Positions 1 to 5,714 of a stretch of DNA of 6,277 nt are shown piece by piece (within the stretch, counting starts at the first letter, position 1; every line of letters begins with the position of its first letter). This DNA comes from Candidatus Thorarchaeota archaeon (GTDB lineage Archaea; Asgardarchaeota; Thorarchaeia; Thorarchaeales; Thorarchaeaceae): contig DAOWDY010000247.1 of assembly GCA_030638785.1 (NCBI GenBank), positions 1-6,277 on the forward strand, in the 5' to 3' direction. The notes under the pieces are model-generated. The model made no database searches, had not been told where the DNA came from, and worked only from the letters and a program-made list of their open reading frames with translations. Both the position numbers and the translations under genes were made by a program.

Positions 1-209
1 ACGAAGAAGAGGAGTGTAGGTAAATAGATGGGGAGCAACTGCCATCGAAAACCATACAAAACAATTGCAATGAGGGTCAAGATAACGGTCAACACAGTTG
101 TCAATCCCATCAGTGTTCGTTTCTCAATTCCTTTCAATACATGAGGCAAGTTGAATTGTAGCGCAAGAAAGAACAGTGGTATTAGTAGAACTAGTTCAAG
201 TGGTTGCAT
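1..209 (-). CDS. N-terminal part of a multi-pass membrane protein, possibly a PAF-acetylhydrolase-like alpha/beta hydrolase (partial)
   Basis: The minus strand is open from an ATG at 207-209 to the left edge, giving 69 codons with no stop; the rest of the gene lies outside the window. The visible protein begins MQPLELVLLIPLFFLALQF and has three hydrophobic stretches, at about residues 5-18, 34-51 and 57-69, separated by short charged loops (KGIEKR near 26-31). The stretch YGFRWQLLPIYLPTLL near residues 52-67 resembles a segment I associate with the membrane-embedded N-termini of bacterial and archaeal PAF-acetylhydrolase-like alpha/beta hydrolases, but no catalytic motif is visible, so this is only a suggestion. 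The start is supported by GGGTGA (complement of 215-220) five bases upstream of the ATG. The gene is divergent from the HDAC-family gene. It is confidently a membrane protein N-terminus; the enzyme class is uncertain. Confidence 0.6.
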   Translation of the reverse strand, partial: MQPLELVLLIPLFFLALQFNLPHVLKGIEKRTLMGLTTVLTVILTLIAIVLYGFRWQLLPIYLPTLLFF

Positions 210-214
210 TATCT

Positions 215-220
215 TCACCC
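215..220 (-). promoter_or_regulatory. Ribosome binding site of the left-edge membrane protein
   Basis: The minus strand reads GGGTGAAGATA directly before the ATG at 207-209. GGGTGA closely matches the archaeal anti-Shine-Dalgarno complement (GGAGGTGA) at a normal spacing of five bases. It supports the chosen start for the partial gene. Confidence 0.55.
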
Positions 221-267
221 AATTTCGAACTAGACCCCGATAGTATGGCTTCAGAAAAGACTTCCGA

Positions 268-1413
268 ATGAAGATAGAGTCACATTCGTCCACTGAAAGA
301 GTATATGCAAGTGAATGCACTCCTCAAAGAGTGACAACCATGTCGTCGAATGTGATAACGCTCATTGAACAAATGGGATTGGACCAACATGTCGCCCCGT
401 TTGTTGTGCCCTTCATGGAGGGGTTTGAGAATCCAGAACGTATTCAGATGACACTTCGATACCTAGAGGAGAATAAAGCCCTCAAAGGCATCTTGAAGAT
501 GAAGACACCTCGAGCATCCTGTGATGATGCGCTATTGGTTCATTCACCGTATCTTGTTCATTCTATTGAAGTGATGTCAGCTCTGGGAGGAGGCCAGCTG
601 GGAGAATCAGCATATGCGAGTGAAGATTTGCTCTCATCTGCACTTCATGCACTGGGTGGTGCCTTACTTGCTGCGGAATTAGCGATAGATGATTCATGTA
701 AGCATTCGTTCGCCCTAATTCGGCCGCCAGGACATCATGCAACAACATCATCGTCCATGGGTCTCTGTTTCTTCAACAATGTAGCAGTTGCAGCAAGGAG
801 CATCCTGAAGGACGAAAACGTCGAGAAAGTAACGATTCTGGATATTGATGACCATTTTGGAAATGGAACAGCAGAGATCTTCTATGATGATCCTTCTGTC
901 CAGTTTATATCGATACATGAATACAACCATGAGAGCTTTGGTCTTGGTCATTTTAGGGAAACAGGGCGTGGAAAAGGTCAGGGTACAAATGTCAATATTC
1001 CGCTGCACGAAGAATCACCTGATTCATCATATCAAACAGCAATGACAAAAATCGTGGTTCCAGCCATTGAGGAATTCAATCCTGATATAATCGCAGTGTC
1101 AGCTGGTTACGATGCTCACTTTGCAGATCCAATTGGGGACATGTGTATTGATTCTAGGACCTACTGGTTTATTGCATCCGAAGTTGAGAAACTTGTCACA
1201 TCTCTCTCTATGAAAGGATCTTTCTGGGTGCTAGAAGGCGGTTATAATCCGCTCACATTGGGCCCCTGTGTTCGGGCAACTCTTGAGGGTTTACAAGGAA
1301 AAAATCTCCCACAACTTGAGGACCAAGAAGAGCGAGATGAAGACGAAGAGATTGTAAAGAAGAACAAGCGGATTATCAAGAATATCCGGAAAGAGATCTC
1401 TTCCCCACAATAG
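268..1413 (+). CDS. Histone deacetylase / acetylpolyamine amidohydrolase family protein (zinc deacylase)
   Basis: This cytoplasmic enzyme of the arginase/deacetylase fold would hydrolyse acetyl-lysine or acetylated small amines. The 381-residue reading (from ATG 268) contains the family motifs in order: FENPERIQ (53-60), RPPGHHA with the paired histidines H156/H157, GLCFFNN (165-171), DIDDHFGNGT (192-201) with zinc ligands D194 and H196, AGYDAHFADP with zinc ligand D282, and LEGGYNP with the transition-state tyrosine Y326. All catalytic residues are therefore present. Two oddities: the usual second His of the DxDxHH motif is F197, and the catalytic domain is followed by a charged tail (about 350-381), first Glu/Asp-rich, then Lys/Arg-rich. 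The start is ambiguous: ATG 268 has no ribosome site, whereas ATG 340 (Met25) has GAGTGA and a TATA-like box upstream. Its substrate (histone, other protein or polyamine) cannot be told from sequence. The exported-protease gene follows 68 bases downstream on the same strand. Confidence 0.92.
   Translation: MKIESHSSTERVYASECTPQRVTTMSSNVITLIEQMGLDQHVAPFVVPFMEGFENPERIQMTLRYLEENKALKGILKMKTPRASCDDALLVHSPYLVHSIEVMSALGGGQLGESAYASEDLLSSALHALGGALLAAELAIDDSCKHSFALIRPPGHHATTSSSMGLCFFNNVAVAARSILKDENVEKVTILDIDDHFGNGTAEIFYDDPSVQFISIHEYNHESFGLGHFRETGRGKGQGTNVNIPLHEESPDSSYQTAMTKIVVPAIEEFNPDIIAVSAGYDAHFADPIGDMCIDSRTYWFIASEVEKLVTSLSMKGSFWVLEGGYNPLTLGPCVRATLEGLQGKNLPQLEDQEERDEDEEIVKKNKRIIKNIRKEISSPQ
302..307 (+). 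promoter_or_regulatory. Candidate TATA box for the HDAC-family gene
   Basis: The sequence GAGTATATGCAAG contains a TATA-like core at 302-307. A start of transcription about 26 bases downstream would fall near 330, giving a leader of roughly 10 bases before the ATG at 340. A weak GAGTGA element (329-334) sits five bases before that ATG. If this is the promoter, translation begins at 340 and not at the upstream ATG at 268. The core match is modest and no upstream BRE is evident. Confidence 0.3.
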
Positions 1414-1430
1414 CATGCTACAAGGTTAAC

Positions 1431-1440
1431 GCCTATATCC
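1431..1440 (+). promoter_or_regulatory. Weak candidate TATA box for the exported protease gene
   Basis: The 68-base gap after the HDAC-family gene contains CCTATATCC at 1432-1440. A start about 26 bases downstream would fall near 1462, just ahead of the GGAG ribosome site at 1469-1472. The protease gene may therefore have its own promoter, although read-through from the HDAC gene is equally possible. The match to the archaeal TATA consensus is only partial. Confidence 0.25.
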
Positions 1441-1481
1441 AAATGAGACAATGTATGCAACTAGGTTTGGAGTAGGTATTG

Positions 1482-2981
1482 ATGGAAAGGAAGAAGCCTT
1501 CATTCTATAGCAATTCTTTCAGTCTAATTGGGATTCTGCTCATACTTACCCAGCCAATGATTGGCCTGACGAATCACATGTTTCATGATACAAATCCTAC
1601 TGCAGTTGTCTTGAGCGAACGACCCCTACATGGCCTTACTTCTGACGACCAATCGGCTCGAACTACTGACTCACTCGTAATGCAGGAAGTTGGAAGTAAT
1701 AGAACGTTCTGGACCCTCAATTTCACCACTGATGTACATTATCAGATAGAAACTAGACTACTGGCAGTTGGAGATTATTGCTACATCTACATGGAAGACT
1801 TAGCAGTTGCATTTCTCAGTGAAGAATTAGCTACAGAGAAGGGCGAATCGTATCGAGATGAATTTGATAACACAATCTACCCTCGGGTCACAGACCTATC
1901 TGGTAATCCAGATGGAGTGCTTGGCGACATTGATGGGGACCCTAGAATTATCATTCTACTTTCCACAAATCCTGTCAGCTACTATGGTTTCGATAATGAA
2001 TTTGATGGAGTATATTCAAATCTCTGTGAAATGGTGTATATCAGGTACACTACATCCTATATTTTCGGAGTGATTTCTCACGAATTCCAGCATTTAATCC
2101 TCTTCAACCATGATTTCGATGAGGCTCCATTTGTATTCGAGGCATTAGCACAATATGCTGCGAAATATACAGGATCATTAATCCCGTGGGATAATCTCAC
2201 TTGGGGAGTAAGTGAGTTTCTCTTGCATCCTGAAGATTCGTTAATTTACTGGACACCAAATACGGGGGGAGCAGAAGCTGAAGTGGACTATGGGAGTGCA
2301 TATCTCTTCGCATTATATCTTGCAGAGCAATTCGGTGTTGACTTCATGCGAAATATTGTGTTAGAAGATGCCGATGGTGCAGAAGGAATCATGGCTACTC
2401 TGGAAGATATGGGCTACAACATTACCTTCAATGCGCTCTATCTAAATTGGATAACTACTCTGACAATCGATGAACCAAGTATTGCTGATGGTCAATATGG
2501 ATTTCACGACGCGAATGCAAGAATGCATAAAGTAGGTATTGTCAGCGAACTCCCATATGAGATGAAAGATCGCTCTCTACACTGTTATGGCTTCAATATC
2601 AGAAGACTTGTCACTCCTCCAGATTATTTTGTGATTGAAATCAGATACCCCACAGTCTATACGGTTGGTCTGTCTGTTGCCTATCACGATGAAGAGGGTT
2701 GGCATATTCAACAGAGGTCGGGGAGTGGCGGATTACGAGTTGAGATTGTAGAGGGTTCATCAATTGATAATGCCTATATTATTACAACATACCTCTATGA
2801 GGATACACCCTCTGGAGCGATTCAGTATGGACTTGGTCCTAGTATAGACATAGACCTCTCGATATTAGAAGAACCTTCAGTAACCACGAATTTGGACTTG
2901 CTACCGATAGGATTGGTTATTGGATTCCTAATCGTTACTGTAATTATCATACGATGGCGAATGAAAAAGACTGAACTCTAA
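1482..2981 (+). CDS. Exported, C-terminally membrane-anchored HExxH metalloprotease (M30/hyicolysin-like gluzincin)
   Basis: The 499-residue protein starts at ATG 1482, preceded by GGAG at 1469-1472; a TTG three bases earlier is a less likely start. Residues 1-6 are basic and followed by a hydrophobic segment (about 12-29) that fits a signal peptide. The mature part contains IDGDPRIIILL (150-160), then the zinc motif HEFQH at 200-204 with E201 as the catalytic base, and a downstream glutamate, E220, in FVFEALAQYAAKY, as expected for a gluzincin third ligand. YGSAYLFALYLAEQFG (270-285) resembles the helical region after the active site in M30-type peptidases. A single hydrophobic helix at about 472-490 is followed by RWRMKK, so the catalytic domain should lie outside the cell with a short cytoplasmic tail. 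Four N-x-T sequons (N73, N80, N238, N313) could be glycosylated. Substrate unknown; the exact peptidase family is an inference, the metalloprotease call is strong. Confidence 0.82.
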   Translation: MERKKPSFYSNSFSLIGILLILTQPMIGLTNHMFHDTNPTAVVLSERPLHGLTSDDQSARTTDSLVMQEVGSNRTFWTLNFTTDVHYQIETRLLAVGDYCYIYMEDLAVAFLSEELATEKGESYRDEFDNTIYPRVTDLSGNPDGVLGDIDGDPRIIILLSTNPVSYYGFDNEFDGVYSNLCEMVYIRYTTSYIFGVISHEFQHLILFNHDFDEAPFVFEALAQYAAKYTGSLIPWDNLTWGVSEFLLHPEDSLIYWTPNTGGAEAEVDYGSAYLFALYLAEQFGVDFMRNIVLEDADGAEGIMATLEDMGYNITFNALYLNWITTLTIDEPSIADGQYGFHDANARMHKVGIVSELPYEMKDRSLHCYGFNIRRLVTPPDYFVIEIRYPTVYTVGLSVAYHDEEGWHIQQRSGSGGLRVEIVEGSSIDNAYIITTYLYEDTPSGAIQYGLGPSIDIDLSILEEPSVTTNLDLLPIGLVIGFLIVTVIIIRWRMKKTEL

Positions 2982-3571
2982 TTTAGCGCTTGTTTCATCA
3001 GTATTCCCATTATCTCAACCCACGTATTCCTGACTTTGTTCACATCGGCTCCAAGACTAAGCGAATTATATAGGCCGTCCCGAAGTGCTATAATTCCCCT
3101 GGCAAGAACTTCGGATGAGATACTAATAGAAATCTCTCCAACCTCAATTAAACCATCAATCAAGTCTTTCAAACCTTGGAGCCATTTCTCACTGCCATCT
3201 TGAATCCATTTCAGAACTGTCATATTCCCCGCGGTTTCTTGCAAAATTTCAGGAGTAATTAGAAGACTATTCTTGCGTAGGGATAACATCTTGTCAAAAA
3301 AATCCCCGGTAGCTAGAAACTTCAACCCTTTTGTGTTGAGAAATTTGCGGACTTCTAGTTCTCGTAATGCTGTATATGATTCAAGAACTGCAAGCAATAT
3401 CTCCGATTTACTTTCGAAATACTGATAGATTGCACCCTTGCTGACACCAACACTTTCTGCTATGTCAGTCATTTTCGTCCTAGTGTAGCCTTTCTCTGAG
3501 AATAAATGCGAGGCATGTTGTATGATCTTGCGCCTTGCTTCTTCTTTGTATTCAGGAACTACCTTTGGCAT
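2978..3571 (-). CDS. TetR-family transcriptional repressor
   Basis: The 197-residue protein has a typical TetR layout. The N-terminal DNA-binding domain covers about residues 10-55 and includes AEEAR-like helix 1 (KEEARRKIIQHASHLFSEKG), the helix-turn-helix MTDIAESVGVSKGAIYQYF (34-52), and the usual FESKSEILLAVLE that leads into the ligand-binding half. The C-terminal half (about 60-197) is all helical and divergent, as expected for a ligand and dimerisation domain, so the inducer cannot be predicted. A strong TATA box lies 33 bases upstream of the ATG, and no ribosome site is seen, suggesting a leader of about ten bases. The gene is divergent from the ICMT-like gene, with an inverted repeat between them, so it probably represses both itself and that neighbour. 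Its stop codon overlaps the end of the convergent protease gene by four bases. Confidence 0.93.
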   Translation of the reverse strand: MPKVVPEYKEEARRKIIQHASHLFSEKGYTRTKMTDIAESVGVSKGAIYQYFESKSEILLAVLESYTALRELEVRKFLNTKGLKFLATGDFFDKMLSLRKNSLLITPEILQETAGNMTVLKWIQDGSEKWLQGLKDLIDGLIEVGEISISISSEVLARGIIALRDGLYNSLSLGADVNKVRNTWVEIMGILMKQALN

Positions 3572-3603
3572 AGTGTTTCAAACTAGGATTACGTCCTCAG
3601 GTA

Positions 3604-3611
3604 TATATAAA
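3604..3611 (-). promoter_or_regulatory. TATA box of the TetR gene promoter
   Basis: Read on the minus strand the sequence is TTTTTATATATA, containing TTTATATA, a near-perfect archaeal TATA box. The distance to the TetR start codon (3571) predicts a transcription start near 3581 and a leader of about ten bases, which agrees with the lack of a ribosome site. The element is nearly symmetric, so it could also serve plus-strand transcription toward the ICMT-like gene. Confidence 0.6.
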
Positions 3612-3624
3612 AACGACCGCGGAG

Positions 3625-3632
3625 TAATAATA
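3625..3632 (+). promoter_or_regulatory. Candidate TATA-like element for the ICMT-like gene
   Basis: TAATAATA at 3625-3632 is a plausible A/T-rich promoter core on the plus strand. A transcription start about 26 bases downstream would be near 3655, with GGAG at 3675-3678 in the leader. The operator core would then lie between the TATA element and the start of transcription, a position where a bound repressor would block transcription. The element at 3602-3610 is an alternative. Confidence 0.3.
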
Positions 3633-3654
3633 CTGACCCATCGGTCATTTTTAT
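3627..3654. promoter_or_regulatory. Probable TetR operator: inverted repeat TGACC-CATC-GGTCA
   Basis: The core palindrome TGACC (3634-3638) and GGTCA (3643-3647) is separated by four bases. The symmetry continues outward with ATAA (3627-3630) opposite TTAT (3651-3654), interrupted by two mismatched pairs, making a 28-base imperfect palindrome. TetR proteins bind such palindromes as dimers. A further related half-site, CGACCG (3614-3619), lies exactly 20 bases before the left arm, against the TATA box of the TetR gene. The location between two divergent genes, one encoding a TetR protein, makes an operator the natural reading. Confidence 0.6.
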
Positions 3655-3688
3655 GTAAGATGGGACCTGTTATTTGGAGATGTGTGAA

Positions 3689-4288
3689 ATGGAAGAAGAT
3701 CTTCTCTTTCGGATTCTGTTCATTGTGAGCTATGCGGCTTTTGCCAGTGTGCGAATTTTCTACAGAGGAAAGACTCGAGGTAGAGAGAGTGCAAAGAACA
3801 CTGAGAAGTTGGGCTGGAGTGGTGCAGCTCTTTCCATTGGAATTCTTGGCTATATCGCTGCGGTCATTCTCTATGTCCTAGTCCCAGACTGGATTCTGTT
3901 TGCAAATATTGGCCTCACTGCACCGATAAGGTGGATTGGAGTTGTAATTGCATTTGTGGCCACATTCTTGGTCCTCTGGACACATCGAGTTTTAGGAGCA
4001 CAATATTCTGCTCGGCAGGAGATTCAGCAGGAACATTTTATCATCTCGGTAGGGCCATATAATCGAGTCCGCCATCCCATGTATACAGGTTTTAACCTGT
4101 TCTCAATCTCAGCAGGGATTATCTCATCAAATCTACTGCTGATTCTGTTTGCAATTCTCGTTTTGTTACCATTTCCTTGGTTAGCAAGGAAGGAAGAGAA
4201 GATGTTGCAGAAGGAGTTCGGGAACGAGTACAGTGATTACATGGCAAGAACAGGAAGATTCCTTCCTCCTCTTCGGAAAAAAGAGTAG
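3689..4288 (+). CDS. Isoprenylcysteine carboxyl methyltransferase-like (ICMT/PEMT family) integral membrane methyltransferase
   Basis: The 199-residue protein is a small polytopic methyltransferase that would use S-adenosylmethionine at the membrane. Hydrophobic segments lie at about 5-24, 44-66, 79-98 and a hairpin near 136-166. The family signature in the C-terminal half is intact: GPYNRVRHPMYTG (122-134) with the RHP core at 128-130, then EE (169-170), FG (177-178), Y181 and Y184, and R190-x-x-P193. In ICMT and phospholipid methyltransferases this half forms the cofactor and acceptor site. The acceptor here (prenylated protein, lipid or small thiol) cannot be assigned from sequence. Of the possible starts TTG 3674, ATG 3680 and ATG 3689, I prefer 3689, because GGAG at 3675-3678 stands ten bases before it; 3680 would add only three residues. 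It is divergent from the TetR gene and probably under its control, and converges with the M28 peptidase gene across a 20-base gap. Confidence 0.85.
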   Translation: MEEDLLFRILFIVSYAAFASVRIFYRGKTRGRESAKNTEKLGWSGAALSIGILGYIAAVILYVLVPDWILFANIGLTAPIRWIGVVIAFVATFLVLWTHRVLGAQYSARQEIQQEHFIISVGPYNRVRHPMYTGFNLFSISAGIISSNLLLILFAILVLLPFPWLARKEEKMLQKEFGNEYSDYMARTGRFLPPLRKKE

Positions 4289-4308
4289 GATGAATCTCCA
4301 CTCCTCAA

Positions 4309-5592
4309 TTACAAAACTTTTCGAGTATCAAGAATCCGTTGTTTAGCATCTCGAACAAGATCTTCTGGTATTTTCAGGTTAAAGGGGATTTCTTTACTAT
4401 TTTCTATTCCTTCGATGATTGAATATCCGAATTTACCCAGTTCCCCAATTGTAAATGGAGTAAGAAGCGATGTATCGTCTATAAAGCTATGACTTACTTT
4501 CCCCGTCGTAGTTCCATAACTTGCAAGGTGAATTGTTGGGATCCCGTTTGCAGCAAAGACTTTGTTGTCGCCTCCGGATGTTGCAGTTCTCCTGCATGTT
4601 GCTGGATATTTGTTATTATTCGCAATATTGGATACCCATTCTATCATCTCGTCACTACCAGCTGTTAAGGCTAGTAATATACCAGGTAATTCTCCAATAC
4701 TATCAAAATTGATACACAGTTTGATATCCTGTAGGTTAACCTCGGAAACGAATGCCCATGATCCTTTCATTCCAAGTTCTTCTCCTCCGAATGAAACGAA
4801 CTGATAGCTCAAGTTGGTGTCTTGTTGGGCTAGAATCCGTGCTATCTCAAGCATGATTGCTACTCCTGCAGCATTATCAGTTGCTCCAGGAGTAAGAGAA
4901 TGAGTGTCATGGTGAGCACAAATCAGTACTGTATCAGGCCTCTGACCCTTTAGTTTACATTGTATGCTCTGAATTGTTCCAGAACCTGTTGTGCCCTCAA
5001 CAACTAGCTTCATTTTCGTTCCAGACATCTGTGCATGCAAAGGTCTTGCTTGCTTCGCTGAAACTACCATGGAAGGGGTGCTGGAAAAGAAGGGCGTGAG
5101 CGTTTTATTGACAAATGCACGAGGGGCAACATCTCTTTGGATGTCCAAAAAGACAACTCCAGCTGGATTCATCGAATAGAGTTTGGCCCAAACTTTGGTA
5201 ATCTCCTCTCTTACCTGATCATCTAGTAATGCAATGACTATCTTGTTCCAAATGTTTTTCCCTTCGAGATTCTTGACCATCTCATAGGACCCAATATACA
5301 TTGATTCGGCTTTGATTCCACCAGGGGGAGTTGACAAACTCATCCAGCATGGAACACCTTCAAGGACTATGCTGTCGTCTTGTAGTCCTATGGTTGCTCT
5401 CTTGGCATCGTAGTATTGATGCTCATGTCCTAAGATTTGTAATGACGAAAGGCCAAATTTCCTGAAATATTCCTCTATCAGCAACACTGCCCGAATCTCG
5501 GCTTCTGTACCACTCACTCTTGGACCAATTTTGCACAGGGCAAGAAGTGTTTGATGTGCCTTTTTAGAATCAAACGCGTGTTGCACTGACAT
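4309..5592 (-). CDS. M28-family zinc aminopeptidase
   Basis: The 427-residue protein is a complete di-zinc exopeptidase of the M28 (aminopeptidase Y/S-type) family. The N-terminal part has the typical IGPRVSGTEAE (22-32). Residues about 60-200 form an inserted region resembling a protease-associated domain, with NPAGVVFLD near 142-150. The catalytic part carries the complete metal set: H227 and D229 in AHHDT, D239 in GATDNAAG, E271 and E272 in GGEELG, D297 in NFDSIGE and H368 in VSHSF. No signal peptide or membrane helix is seen, so it is probably cytoplasmic and may trim peptides. ATG 5592 is chosen because GAGGGG (complement of 5600-5605) lies seven bases upstream; an in-frame ATG at 5607 would add five residues. 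A TATA-like box near 5645-5650 suggests its own promoter. Substrate preference is not evident. Confidence 0.92.
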   Translation of the reverse strand: MSVQHAFDSKKAHQTLLALCKIGPRVSGTEAEIRAVLLIEEYFRKFGLSSLQILGHEHQYYDAKRATIGLQDDSIVLEGVPCWMSLSTPPGGIKAESMYIGSYEMVKNLEGKNIWNKIVIALLDDQVREEITKVWAKLYSMNPAGVVFLDIQRDVAPRAFVNKTLTPFFSSTPSMVVSAKQARPLHAQMSGTKMKLVVEGTTGSGTIQSIQCKLKGQRPDTVLICAHHDTHSLTPGATDNAAGVAIMLEIARILAQQDTNLSYQFVSFGGEELGMKGSWAFVSEVNLQDIKLCINFDSIGELPGILLALTAGSDEMIEWVSNIANNNKYPATCRRTATSGGDNKVFAANGIPTIHLASYGTTTGKVSHSFIDDTSLLTPFTIGELGKFGYSIIEGIENSKEIPFNLKIPEDLVRDAKQRILDTRKVL

Positions 5593-5644
5593 CGGGATTC
5601 CCCTCATCTCTTGATATGAACGATAACTGTGTAAGAATTAGGTC

Positions 5645-5650
5645 CTTATA
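5645..5650 (-). promoter_or_regulatory. Candidate TATA box for the M28 peptidase gene
   Basis: The minus strand reads CTCTATAAGG, with TATAAG as the complement of 5645-5650. A start about 26 bases downstream would be near 5622, leaving about 30 bases of leader before ATG 5592 and including its GAGGGG ribosome site. This fits separate transcription of the M28 gene from the aldo/keto reductase gene upstream, whose stop is 122 bases before ATG 5592. Confidence 0.35.
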
Positions 5651-5714
5651 GAGTCTAGGTGCCAAGCATAGGAAAGAAGAAGATTGAGGGGGCCTTGTGG
5701 ACAGTTTCTCCAAA

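Noticed and set aside
245..271. Eight-codon mini-ORF ending in ATGA at the ATG of the longer HDAC form
   Set aside because: Could suggest translational coupling, but there is no ribosome site and the better HDAC start is at 340.
748..1008. Open frame on the minus strand inside the HDAC-family gene
   Set aside because: It lies wholly within a gene with intact family motifs on the other strand and its own translation shows no recognisable motif; a chance frame.
3575..3583. Short inverted repeat GTTT-C-AAAC just before the TetR ATG
   Set aside because: Arms of only four bases in A/T-rich DNA occur by chance, and it is unlike the TGACC half-sites.
3522..3728. Plus-strand frame crossing the TetR start and the operator region
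   Set aside because: It overlaps the TetR start, the TATA box and the start of the ICMT-like gene in a different frame, which makes coding use implausible.
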